Both the position numbers and the translations under genes were made by a program. The notes beneath the pieces are model-generated. The model was not told where the DNA came from, searched no databases, and worked only from the letters and a program-made list of their open reading frames with translations. A stretch of 16,870 bases of DNA from an uncultured Clostridia bacterium (GTDB lineage Bacteria; Bacillota; Clostridia; Christensenellales; CASEPJ01): positions 1 to 16,870 of the forward strand of contig CASEPJ010000012.1 of assembly GCA_949289715.1 (NCBI GenBank), in the 5' to 3' direction. Shown here in pieces: positions 1 to 7,382 of the stretch (position 1 is the first letter of the stretch; each line of letters begins with the position of its first letter).

Positions 1-171
1 AAATATTCTTACAATAAGTGCGAACAGAATTAAAATACCGGAAGTTATAAGTGCGGTAATAAAACTCGGGTTAACACCTATGCCCAGAAAGGATATATCT
101 TCGGGAAGCAAAGCTTCCTTAATGTTTTCTCCAAGCGATTTTTCGGCTTCGAGTATTAACGAATCGACCAT
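1..171 (-). CDS. atpB: ATP synthase F0 subunit a, N-terminal 57 residues (cut by window edge)
   Basis: An open frame runs from ATG at 171 to the window edge without a stop. The 57 residues begin MVDSLILEAEKSLGENIKEA, continue as a short amphipathic stretch, then PEDISFLGIGVNPSFIT and a first hydrophobic helix from about residue 36 onward. The order 'short polar N-terminus, FLGIGVNPSF, first transmembrane helix' resembles the start of the F0 a subunit, the membrane protein that forms the proton path next to the c ring. The start is supported by a GAGGAGTT ribosome site just upstream (complement of 175-182) and by a strong promoter. The catalytic arginine helix lies outside the window, so the call rests on the N-terminus alone. 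The alternative is another polytopic membrane protein. If the call is right, the gene probably heads an atp operon reading out of the window. Confidence 0.55.
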   Translation of the reverse strand, partial: MVDSLILEAEKSLGENIKEALLPEDISFLGIGVNPSFITALITSGILILFALIVRIF

Positions 172-236
172 ATAAACTCCTCAATGCGTTTGAAAAAATA
201 CAAATCGCAATAATTTTTTCGTTCATTTTGAAAATA

Positions 237-265
237 ATTTTAGCACTAAGCCATATCTTTGTCAA
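237..265 (-). promoter_or_regulatory. Promoter of the minus-strand atpB-like gene
   Basis: On the minus strand TTGACA (265-260) is followed after 17 bases by TAAAAT (242-237), with TG one base upstream of the -10, giving an extended -10. This matches a housekeeping sigma-A promoter. Transcription would start near 230 and leave a leader of about 60 bases before the ATG at 171. An AAAGATATG element lies inside the spacer and may act as an operator. Confidence 0.7.
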
Positions 266-336
266 ACAATTTTAAAAGATATGAGTAGCGCTAACAATAT
301 TATATATTTATTATATAAATAACATAAAAGATATGA
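252..336. repeat. Three copies of AAAGATATG around the atp promoter
   Basis: CATATCTTT at 252-260 and AAAGATATG at 275-283 form a perfect 9-bp inverted repeat that straddles the -35 box. The 12-mer TAAAAGATATGA occurs identically at 273-284 and 325-336. The two direct copies are 52 bases apart, about five helical turns, so they face the same side of the DNA. The spacing and placement suggest a regulator-binding region, but no known operator matches and the DNA is AT-rich. Confidence 0.45.
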
Positions 337-621
337 TTTTTAAAATTCCTAAAATTTGTTATCGTTTTACCTACCGTTTGAAGTTTGTAGGGTTTTATAT
401 TTCGGTATAATTGCGTTTGCTTACAATTACTATAAATTCGATGAGAGTAAAATTTAAATTTGAGTGTAAAAACATACGACGAAAGGGAAGTTTTTGGTAA
501 TGTTTTTTAATAAATTTTATTGCGCTAAAGATAATTGAAGTATAATTAGCCTTAATTTTTTTCGAAAGTTTTAATATGTTTTAATTTTTAATTTATTGAT
601 AACTCTCTTAACAAAATTCCG
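337..621. other. Intergenic region without a recognisable gene
   Basis: This is the rest of the divergent gap between the atpB-like gene and the xpt promoter. It is AT-rich and contains only very short frames without ribosome sites. One short hairpin, ACCTAC (369-374) with GTAGGGT downstream, is present. I see no tRNA, riboswitch consensus or conserved reading frame. Confidence 0.5.
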
Positions 622-650
622 TTGACAATAATCGACAAATAGTTTATACT
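622..650 (+). promoter_or_regulatory. Promoter of xpt
   Basis: TTGACA at 622-627 is followed after exactly 17 bases by TATACT at 645-650. This is one mismatch from the sigma-A consensus at ideal spacing. The start would lie near 657, giving a leader of about 100 bases before the xpt ATG at 760. Confidence 0.8.
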
Positions 651-656
651 GTAATT

Positions 657-759
657 ATAATTTAAGTAGCATATTTACGGTTGAATAAACTTTATAAACG
701 GTTGCGGCAACTATAAATCCGTTTTATCGGGATATGTTTTTTTTCGTAAAGGAGCATAT
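657..759 (+). promoter_or_regulatory. Structured xpt 5' leader, candidate unclassified switch
   Basis: The leader can fold with GCATAT (669-674) paired to ATATGT (732-737), enclosing a bulged stem ATAAACGG (694-701) with CCGTTTTAT (719-727). It is followed by a run of eight T at 737-744. A second GCATAT (754-759) sits directly between the ribosome site AAAGGAG (748-754) and the ATG, and can pair with the same ATATG (732-736). The two long-range stems exclude each other, and one would occlude translation. ACGGTTG is also duplicated (677-683, 698-704), giving rival partners for CCGT and CAAC. Xpt genes in Bacillota usually carry a purine riboswitch, but its core (TCTACC and the flanking loops) is absent. 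The switching role is inferred and the stems are short and AU-rich. Confidence 0.4.
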
Positions 760-1335
760 ATGAAACTGTTGGAAGAAAGAATATTAAAAGACGGAAAAAT
801 CTTTCCCGGTAATGTTTTAAAAGTGGACAGTTTTTTAAATCATTTGATAGACGTCGATTTGCTAAACAAAATGGGGGAGGAAATTTACAGACTATTTAAG
901 GACTGCGGAGTTACTAAAATTTTGACGATTGAAGCTTCCGGCATCGCCATAGCCATATTAACTGCGCAGTTTTTTAATTGCAGTGTTTTATTTGCAAAAA
1001 AATCCAAAACTTCCAATCTGTCGGCGGATGTTTATATTACGTCGGTAAAATCTTATACGCATAACGCAACTTATAGAGTTCAGGTTGCCAAAAGTTATTT
1101 GAAAAAAGAGGATAAAGTTTTAATAATAGATGATTTTTTAGCCAACGGAGAAGCAATGCGTGGCTTAATCGATTTGATAGAACAAGCGGGTGCGACTCTT
1201 GTAGGTTGTGTTGCCGCAGTGGAAAAGGGTTTTCAAAAAGGCGGGGACGATTTAAGGGCGAAAGGCGTCAGAGTGGAATCGCTAGCTATAGTAGACAGTA
1301 TGGAAGACGGAAAGATTGTTTTCAGAAAACAGTAA
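760..1335 (+). CDS. xpt: Xanthine phosphoribosyltransferase
   Basis: This 191-residue cytosolic enzyme converts xanthine plus PRPP to XMP in purine salvage. Length and sequence follow Bacillus subtilis Xpt (194 aa) throughout. KVDSFLNH at about 21-28 and the PRPP-binding signature VLIIDDFLANGEA at about 120-132 are both present, as is the C-terminal RVESLA segment. The Type I phosphoribosyltransferase fold and the 'TIEASGIA' strand (57-63) are also recognisable. The start is set by AAAGGAG at 748-754, six bases before the ATG. The gene has its own promoter and structured leader, and a purine nucleoside importer follows 295 bases downstream, which fits a shared role in salvage. No pbuX-like xanthine permease is present next to it, unlike the B. 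subtilis xpt-pbuX pair. Codon use is typical of the left part of the window (3 TCG among 9 Ser codons by hand count). Confidence 0.93.
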   Translation: MKLLEERILKDGKIFPGNVLKVDSFLNHLIDVDLLNKMGEEIYRLFKDCGVTKILTIEASGIAIAILTAQFFNCSVLFAKKSKTSNLSADVYITSVKSYTHNATYRVQVAKSYLKKEDKVLIIDDFLANGEAMRGLIDLIEQAGATLVGCVAAVEKGFQKGGDDLRAKGVRVESLAIVDSMEDGKIVFRKQ

Positions 1336-1374
1336 TTAACGGTTAAGTGTATTTTGCGAAATTTTTTTTCAAAA

Positions 1375-1402
1375 AAATGGTTTGGTTTAACCAAAACCAT
1401 TT
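1375..1402. terminator. Hairpin downstream of xpt, possible terminator
   Basis: AAATGGTTTGG (1375-1385) pairs with CCAAAACCATTT (1391-1402), with one bulged base and a loop of about five bases. On the plus strand no clean T-run follows. On the minus strand a run of seven T follows. It is the only strong hairpin behind xpt, but a termination role on the plus strand is uncertain. Confidence 0.4.
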
Positions 1403-1492
1403 ACAAATTAAAAAATTTAACGAAATGTTGCCGCTTAAATTAAATGATTATTAGCTGAATTATTATAAAAGACAAAAAAAGACAAAAGCGGA

Positions 1493-1630
1493 TTGTTTAA
1501 TTTTACATTTTATTTATATCTATTCAAAGTAAAAAGCACAAAAATTTTCGGTTATAAAAATTTGTTGGTTTTCCGCATAAAGCGGTAAATAAATTTATTA
1601 ATTATCCCTAATGGGAAAACGGAGGTTTTT
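1493..1630 (+). promoter_or_regulatory. Leader region of the nucleoside importer operon with two small hairpins
   Basis: A weak promoter candidate is TTGTTT (1493-1498) with TATATC (1515-1520) at 16-base spacing. Two small stem-loops follow: CCGC-ATAAA-GCGG (1573-1585) and TCCC-TAAT-GGGA shortly before the CGGAGG ribosome site at 1620-1625. I find no known riboswitch consensus here. The promoter call is tentative. Confidence 0.3.
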
Positions 1631-2851
1631 ATGAAAAAAAGAATTATTTCATTTTTGCTCATGATTGTTCTTGTTTGTTCTTGTTTTGCGGCTTTTGCAG
1701 GCTGTAATAAAAACGACGGCAATAAAGAATTTAAAGTGGGCGTACTGCACATCAATCCCGTAAGCTCTACATCGGGTTATACTTATGCGCATCAGCAGGG
1801 TATAATTGCAATGCAGAATGCACTTTCTTTGAAAGACAGTCAGATTATCATTAAAGATAGTATAGACGACAACAATTCTTCTGCTATCAATACCGCTATA
1901 GAGGAACTTATAGAAGCAGGCTGTAACATGATAATCGGTACAAGTTTCGGTTATATGGAAGAATTGCAGAACTATGCAAACGAATATCCCAATATAATAT
2001 TCTCTCACGGCACCGGCTCTTTGGATACTTTCGGTGAGGGTAAAAACAACAATATGAACAACTATTTCGGAAGAATTTATCAGGCACGTTATCTTTCCGG
2101 TATAGTTGCGGGATTATCCACAACCAGCAATAAAATCGGTTACGTTTCCGCTTTTGGTACGACTATAGCCGAATGCACCAGCGGCGTAAATGCTTTTGCT
2201 TTGGGTGTACAAGCTGTTAATCCCGATGCAGTCGTTTATGTTAAAACTCTTAACTCTTGGTACGATCCTGCAAATGAAGCTGCTTATGCAAAAGCACTTA
2301 TCGATATGGGATGCGACGTTATAGCTCAGCATTGCGATACCGAACAACCTTCCGTTGAAGCTCAGAAGGCAGGCGTTTACAGCATCGGTTACAATTCCGA
2401 TATGTCTAAAGCTATTGATAACGGCGAACAAACCGTTTTGACTTCGGTTGTTTGGAATTGGGGAGTTTATTATACCGCAGCAGTAAGAGAAGCTATGAAA
2501 TGTTTTGAAAACGGAGAATTCAAAAATACGGATGCATGGGTAGCTTTCGGCAATTATTATGGTTCTTATGCCGACGGTTTATATGATATTACACCCCTTT
2601 CAAGCGAAGTCAGCTCGGATGCTGCAAGTATTCTCGAATTGGTAAAGGAAGAAATGAGAAAAGGCACGACCGATTGGGACGTATTTACAAATAAAGCACT
2701 TTCTTTCACAAAAGAAAACGAAGTATGGACAATGTCAAAAGTCGACAGAGAATTGAAAAAAGCAGACGGAACGGCAACCGGCGAAATAACAGTTTCAAAC
2801 ATAGTAGGCGATATGCCCTATTGGATTCAGGGCGTAAATTATGTAGCATAA
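1631..2851 (+). CDS. BMP/PnrA-family nucleoside-binding lipoprotein of an ABC importer
   Basis: The 406-residue protein is an extracellular solute receptor of the basic membrane protein (BMP/PnrA/NupN) family, whose characterised members bind purine nucleosides. A lipoprotein signal peptide is clear: MKKR, a hydrophobic stretch, then the lipobox FAGC with the lipidated Cys at residue 25. The mature protein opens with KVGVLHI (35-41), the first strand of the periplasmic-binding fold. It contains NNYFGRIYQARYLSG (143-157), NAFALGVQAVNP and NSWYDP (208-213), segments typical of clostridial BMP proteins. It is somewhat longer than TmpC/PnrA (about 350 aa) because of extra C-terminal sequence. The start is set by CGGAGG six bases before ATG. 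It is the first gene of the importer operon, with the ATPase gene 25 bases downstream. The exact ligand (guanosine, inosine or other) cannot be read from the sequence. Confidence 0.88.
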   Translation: MKKRIISFLLMIVLVCSCFAAFAGCNKNDGNKEFKVGVLHINPVSSTSGYTYAHQQGIIAMQNALSLKDSQIIIKDSIDDNNSSAINTAIEELIEAGCNMIIGTSFGYMEELQNYANEYPNIIFSHGTGSLDTFGEGKNNNMNNYFGRIYQARYLSGIVAGLSTTSNKIGYVSAFGTTIAECTSGVNAFALGVQAVNPDAVVYVKTLNSWYDPANEAAYAKALIDMGCDVIAQHCDTEQPSVEAQKAGVYSIGYNSDMSKAIDNGEQTVLTSVVWNWGVYYTAAVREAMKCFENGEFKNTDAWVAFGNYYGSYADGLYDITPLSSEVSSDAASILELVKEEMRKGTTDWDVFTNKALSFTKENEVWTMSKVDRELKKADGTATGEITVSNIVGDMPYWIQGVNYVA

Positions 2852-2876
2852 TTTATTAAACTGTAAAAGTAAAAAT

Positions 2877-4625
2877 ATGAGTGAATACGCTATCCAACTG
2901 AAAAACATAGTAAAAACTTTCGGTAGCGTCGTAGCCAACAATAATATCAACGTTGAACTGAAGCAGGGCGAAATTCTCGCCCTGCTCGGTGAAAACGGTT
3001 CGGGTAAAACTACTCTTATGAATATGCTTTCTGGCATATATCAGCCCGACAGCGGAGAAATCCTGGTTAACGGCGAAAAAGTTTTGATACATTCCCCTGA
3101 AGATTCCAAAAAATTGGGAATAGGTATGGTTCATCAGCATTTTAAACTGGTGGACGTTTTTGATGTAACCGATAATATTTATATGGGGGAAGTAAATAAA
3201 AAATATAATCTTAAGGAAAAGTTAGCTGCCATAAACAGTAAGGCCGAATCAGAAAACATCGATAAGAAAAAAAGTAAATTGTTTTTGAAAAAAACACGAG
3301 AATGTTTTAATGCATTATCGTTTTATATAAAAAATATTTTTTTAAATAAAAAAAGATACTATAAATTAATAGAATTGAGCAATAAGTTCGGTTTTGAAAT
3401 CGATCCTCATAAAAAAATATACGATATGTCCGTCAGTGAGAAACAGACGGCGGAAATTTTAAAAGTTTTGTGTTACGGGGCTAAAATTATAATTTTGGAC
3501 GAACCTACCGCCGTTTTAACCGTTCAAGAAATTAAAAAACTTTTTTCAGTTTTAAAAAAAATGAAGCAGGAAGGTCATTCCATTATAATTATAACCCACA
3601 AACTTAACGAAGTTATGGAAATAAGCGACCGTGTAACGATTATGCGAAAGGGCGAATTCGTAAAAACGCTAGAAACCGCAAAGACCAACGAGCAGGAGCT
3701 TACCGACCTTATGGTGGGTAAAAAAGTGGATTTGAAAATAAACCGCCCCGTAGTGGGATTTAAAAAGCCTCTTTTGGAAATAAGAAATCTTACCATAAAA
3801 AACGACGAGGGAGCCATAGCGATTGACGGAGTGGATTTTTATATTCGTGGCGGGGAAATGCTCGGCGTTGCAGGTATTTCCGGTTGCGGACAAAAAGAAC
3901 TTTGCGAAGCCATAGCTGGACTCAGAAAGATAGAAGACGGCGAAATCTGCCATAAAGGCGAAAGTATTGTAGGACTTTCCCCGGAAAAAATCATAGAAAA
4001 AGGTATTTCTATGTCATTCATTCCCGAGGATCGTTTGGGAATGGGACTCGCACCGTCGTTGTCCATTACCGATAATATGATTTTAAAAACATATAGAAAA
4101 GGTAAATTCAATCCTTTTGTAGACAGAAAAAGCGCAAAGGAGCTTGCGGATAAAGTTATAAAAGAACTGAATATCGTAACTCCATCGTCGGAAACCCCGG
4201 TAAGAAGACTTTCCGGAGGAAATGTTCAAAAAGTTTTGGTGGGCAGAGAAATTCAGTCAACGCCAAACGTCATAGTAACGGCTTATCCTGTAAGAGGGCT
4301 GGACATAAACAGTTCCTATGCCATTTACGATATTTTAAATAAACAGAAACAAAGCGGAACCGGTATTCTATTTGTTGGGGAAGATTTGGACGTTATGCTT
4401 TCTCTTTGCGATAAAATTATGGTTTTATGTCACGGAAAAATGATGGGAATAGTCCATGCCGATAAGGTTACAAAAGAACAATTGGGTCTTATGATGACCG
4501 GCATGCTTAATTTATCTGAGGCGAAACCCGAAAAAAATTACGGAATAGCAAAAGATTCCAATATTGTAAATAATAATGTTAAAAACGAAGAGTCTTTTGC
4601 AAAGGGGGAAGAGCATGAAGACTAA
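2877..4625 (+). CDS. Double-domain ABC ATPase of the nucleoside importer (NupO/YufO-like)
   Basis: This 582-residue cytoplasmic protein has two tandem nucleotide-binding domains, like B. subtilis NupO (about 510 aa), and powers nucleoside uptake. The first domain has Walker A GENGSGKT (38-45), Q-loop Q87, Walker B IIILDEP (204-210) and a switch His at 241. The second has the family's Lys-less Walker A GISGCGQKEL (333-342), an intact signature LSGGN (445-449) and a Walker B without catalytic Glu (VIVTAYPVRGLD). One composite ATP site therefore looks active and one degenerate. The first domain's signature reads MSVSEKQ (184-190) where the family usually has LSVGQQQ, so the key Gly is Ser. About 50 extra Lys- and Phe-rich residues (about 108-158) interrupt the helical subdomain and explain the excess length. 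No good ribosome site precedes the ATG, which may lower ATPase output relative to the lipoprotein. The last 11 bases overlap the next gene. Confidence 0.9.
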   Translation: MSEYAIQLKNIVKTFGSVVANNNINVELKQGEILALLGENGSGKTTLMNMLSGIYQPDSGEILVNGEKVLIHSPEDSKKLGIGMVHQHFKLVDVFDVTDNIYMGEVNKKYNLKEKLAAINSKAESENIDKKKSKLFLKKTRECFNALSFYIKNIFLNKKRYYKLIELSNKFGFEIDPHKKIYDMSVSEKQTAEILKVLCYGAKIIILDEPTAVLTVQEIKKLFSVLKKMKQEGHSIIIITHKLNEVMEISDRVTIMRKGEFVKTLETAKTNEQELTDLMVGKKVDLKINRPVVGFKKPLLEIRNLTIKNDEGAIAIDGVDFYIRGGEMLGVAGISGCGQKELCEAIAGLRKIEDGEICHKGESIVGLSPEKIIEKGISMSFIPEDRLGMGLAPSLSITDNMILKTYRKGKFNPFVDRKSAKELADKVIKELNIVTPSSETPVRRLSGGNVQKVLVGREIQSTPNVIVTAYPVRGLDINSSYAIYDILNKQKQSGTGILFVGEDLDVMLSLCDKIMVLCHGKMMGIVHADKVTKEQLGLMMTGMLNLSEAKPEKNYGIAKDSNIVNNNVKNEESFAKGEEHED

Positions 4626-5838
4626 TTCTCAGTCTGTAAAAAAAGAACCTCGTATAAGAATTGCAAAAAGGGTAGAAATGTCTTCCAAATATAAAATTTT
4701 ACTTACCGCTTTCAGCGTTTTGGCGGCTTTAATCATCAGCGGTATACTTATTTTGTTTTTAGGGAAAAATCCCTTTGAGTTTTTTTTGCAGGTTATAGTC
4801 GGTTCTTTCGGCAGCGCAATAAACTTAAAACTTTTAATCAGAATTTTTGTTCCCATTTTAATTACGTCGTTAGGTCTTTCCATTGCCTTTAAAATGCGCT
4901 TTTGGAATATAGGCGGTGAAGGGCAGTTCATTATAGGGGCGCTTGTAGCAATGACTTTTGCATTGCTTATAGGAGACTCATTAGGTCGTTTCGGCGTCTT
5001 TGTGGTAATTGTTACGGGAGCCGTCGGGGGCGGGTTATTCGCTTTGATACCAGCATTATTCAAAGTCAAGTTTAATACAAACGAAACTCTGTTTACCTTA
5101 ATGTTAAACTACATTGCTTTATATCTCGTTCAATATTTCCTTTATGGTGGTCCGAAATTTTATATCTCGGACAGACCGGGAATTCCTACGTTTAAAGTTA
5201 TTGACGAAATGCTTTTTTTAAGCGATTTCAAGTCGGGACTTTTTTCGGTGGATACTTCTATTATTGTTGCCGCAATTTTAATTGTTTTTATTTTTGTGTA
5301 TTTAAAGTATACTAAACACGGCTATGAAATAAGCGTTGTTGGAGACAGTGTTAATACCGCCGTTTATTCGGGAATGAACGTAAAATTAATAACCCTTAGA
5401 ACCATATTCTTTTCGGGTGCGATAGTAGGGCTTGCGGGAGCTCTTCAGTTAACCGGCTCCGCTGCGGGACACACTCTTTCCGTAAACATTACCGGCGGAG
5501 TGGGATGGACGGCAATTATTGTCGCTTGGCTGGCAAAGCTCAATCCCCTGGGCATTTCTATTGTATCCCTTTTAATGTCCGTTTTGGAAAAAGGATGCGG
5601 CTATGCCCGTACCAAAATGGGAATATCGGATGCCGTTTCGGATATTATTCAAGGACTTATCCTTTTTACCGTTTTAGCTTGCGACTTCTTTATAAATTAC
5701 AAAGTAATTTTAAAAAAGACAGATAAGAAAAACATGTTGTTTGATTCAGCTTCTGCAAAAAACGAATTGACTTCGAATAAAGACGAATCGGAAGGCTCAA
5801 ACGATTTAAAATTGTGCGAAGGAGGGGAAAATAAATGA
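4615..5838 (+). CDS. Nucleoside ABC transporter permease 1 (NupP/YufP-like)
   Basis: This polytopic inner-membrane subunit of 407 residues belongs to the BPD_transp_2 family, which forms the import channel with the second permease. It begins with about 20 polar residues and then carries a series of hydrophobic helices. The family signature FWNIGGEGQFIIGA lies between early helices. A conserved cytoplasmic loop follows (TKHGYEISVVGDSVNTAVYSGMN), the segment that contacts the ATPase. I chose ATG 4615 over an in-frame ATG at 4576, because AAAGGGGGA (4601-4609) sits at proper distance and the upstream 13 codons lie inside the ATPase gene. The gene overlaps the ATPase end by 11 bases, indicating translational coupling. 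The C-terminus is an unusually long charged tail of about 35 residues. Confidence 0.88.
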   Translation: MKTNSQSVKKEPRIRIAKRVEMSSKYKILLTAFSVLAALIISGILILFLGKNPFEFFLQVIVGSFGSAINLKLLIRIFVPILITSLGLSIAFKMRFWNIGGEGQFIIGALVAMTFALLIGDSLGRFGVFVVIVTGAVGGGLFALIPALFKVKFNTNETLFTLMLNYIALYLVQYFLYGGPKFYISDRPGIPTFKVIDEMLFLSDFKSGLFSVDTSIIVAAILIVFIFVYLKYTKHGYEISVVGDSVNTAVYSGMNVKLITLRTIFFSGAIVGLAGALQLTGSAAGHTLSVNITGGVGWTAIIVAWLAKLNPLGISIVSLLMSVLEKGCGYARTKMGISDAVSDIIQGLILFTVLACDFFINYKVILKKTDKKNMLFDSASAKNELTSNKDESEGSNDLKLCEGGENK

Positions 5839-6815
5839 ATGCCATAATTTCTCTGTTGAGCTCGGCTATTACGAGAGGGGCCCCTCTTCTTTTAGGTACC
5901 ACGGGTGAAATATTAAACGAAAAGAGCGGCAGTTTAAACCTCGGTGTGGAAGGTATTATGGCTGTAGGCGCTATAGGCGGTTTTTTGGGTGCTTGTTGGA
6001 CGGAAAGTATTATTCTCGGAATATTGTTTGGTTTTATCTGCGGTGCGTTATGTGGCTTGCTGTTTGCTTTTTTGACTATTACAATGAAAGCAAATCAAAA
6101 TGTAACAGGACTAGCTATGACAATTTTTGGTGTGGGTGTATGCAGGTTTATCGGTCAGAATATGAAAACGGAAGGAACCTTTCCGATAATGAATCCCAAT
6201 TTAACTTCGAAATTTGCGGAAAACGGTATTCCTCTGTTGAAAAATATTCCTATAATAGGACCGTTATTGTTTTCGCATAATATCCTTGTTTATTTGGCTA
6301 TTATAATTGCCGTATGCGTATGGATTTATATGAACAAGACTAAAGCCGGATTGAAAATGCGTGCTATAGGCGAAAACCCTGCTGCAGCAGACAGTGTGGG
6401 AATAAACGTGGATTTATATAAATATATTAACATTACTTTGGGCGGCGGAATTATGGGTATAGGTGGTCTGTATATGGGCGTTATAATCAATAACGGCACA
6501 TGGAACGACGACTGGATTGGCGGTTACGGTTGGATTGCGGTAGCCCTCGTTATATTTGCTAACTGGTCTGCGGTTAAAGCTCTTTTGGGTTCTTTCATTT
6601 TCGGGCTTATGCTTGCTTTGCAGTCAAAAGTAGGAAATCTTGCTGCGGAATTTCCGAATGCACTCGGTTGGACCGCTAAAATACCGGTTGAATTTTATAT
6701 GGCATTACCTTTTATTTTGACGGCAGTTGTATTGATAATCAATTCCGCAATGCATAAAAAAAGCGGTAACGCACCATCTGCAATGGGTATTAATTATTAC
6801 AGAGAGGATAGGTAG
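5835..6815 (+). CDS. Nucleoside ABC transporter permease 2 (NupQ/YufQ-like)
   Basis: The 326-residue second permease of the importer is of the same superfamily as the first but of the NupQ type. The N-terminal family signature GEILNEKSGSLNLGVEGIM is plain, followed by several hydrophobic helices. The ATPase-contacting loop TKAGLKMRAIGENPAAADSVGIN has the usual Gly-Glu-Asn-Pro core. Its ATG shares the ATGA overlap with the preceding stop, behind a GGAGGGG ribosome site, so the two permeases are translationally coupled. Length matches the family. It is the last gene of the operon, and a stem-loop with a T-run lies about 230 bases downstream. Confidence 0.9.
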   Translation: MNAIISLLSSAITRGAPLLLGTTGEILNEKSGSLNLGVEGIMAVGAIGGFLGACWTESIILGILFGFICGALCGLLFAFLTITMKANQNVTGLAMTIFGVGVCRFIGQNMKTEGTFPIMNPNLTSKFAENGIPLLKNIPIIGPLLFSHNILVYLAIIIAVCVWIYMNKTKAGLKMRAIGENPAAADSVGINVDLYKYINITLGGGIMGIGGLYMGVIINNGTWNDDWIGGYGWIAVALVIFANWSAVKALLGSFIFGLMLALQSKVGNLAAEFPNALGWTAKIPVEFYMALPFILTAVVLIINSAMHKKSGNAPSAMGINYYREDR

Positions 6816-7044
6816 CGTAATTTATATTTTATATTATGGTTCTAATATTTTTCAAAAATAATTTAAAATATAATTTATAACGCTATAAAGCAATGTTTAT
6901 TTATAGTTTTTTATAATTAAACATTAATTAATTTGAATATTAATTATCGACAAGACATATTAATTTTAAATGGCGAAGTATATAAGTTAATTAATTTGTT
7001 GTGGAAGTTGTTAATTTAAACGATTATAATGACGATTATAACAT

Positions 7045-7080
7045 AAAAAAACAATCGGTTAAAATTACCGATTGTTTTTT
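7045..7080. terminator. Bidirectional intrinsic terminator between convergent operons
   Basis: A stem is formed by ACAATCGGT (7051-7059) and ACCGATTGT (7067-7075), extended by an A-run before it and a T-run after it (7075-7081). The A/T flanks give a U-tract on either strand. It can therefore end both the importer operon (plus) and read-through from mgtE (minus). Confidence 0.85.
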
Positions 7081-7257
7081 TATGTTTTTTATGAAAACTA
7101 TTTGATTATAGACAAAGTTTATAATTTAGTGATTATTTAACTTCAATTTGATTTATGCCATTTTTGAAAATGATTTAAATTAATTTATTTCACTTAATTA
7201 TTTTTACTGTTTAAATTTTTATTGAAATTTTAATTAGATTATTTTTATAGTTAAAAA

Positions 7258-7307
7258 TCAATTTAACAAAACAAAAATAATTATAATTTTTTATTATGTT
7301 AAATTGA
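7258..7307. repeat. Perfect 11-bp inverted repeat downstream of mgtE
   Basis: TCAATTTAACA (7258-7268) and TGTTAAATTGA (7297-7307) are exact reverse complements. They flank a 28-base AT-rich loop that can form its own short AAAAT/ATTTT stem. It lies about 75 bases past the mgtE stop and may protect or end that transcript. No T-run of terminator type adjoins it. Confidence 0.4.
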
Positions 7308-7382
7308 AATTATGCTAAATCAAAAGTTTACGTTTTATGCAATTTAGCGATAAGCAAATTGAGGCGGTAAGATATTTTTTAA

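Larger units (their letters stand above)
6816..7382. other. Convergent intergenic region, no gene seen
   Basis: This is the AT-rich gap between the importer operon and mgtE, which converge on it. It holds a bidirectional terminator hairpin (7045-7080) and a long inverted repeat (7258-7307). I see no supported reading frame or RNA gene in the rest. Confidence 0.6.

Noticed and set aside
657..759. Canonical purine riboswitch before xpt
   Set aside because: The conserved core around TCTACC and the matching loop partners are absent, so only an unclassified structured leader is reported.
1403..1630. Riboswitch before the nucleoside importer
   Set aside because: Two small hairpins exist but no purine, preQ1 or other known consensus could be matched.
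6814..6884. Inverted AGCGT/ACGCT ends after the second permease
   Set aside because: Only five bases match exactly, the AT-rich interior pairs poorly, and a better terminator lies downstream.
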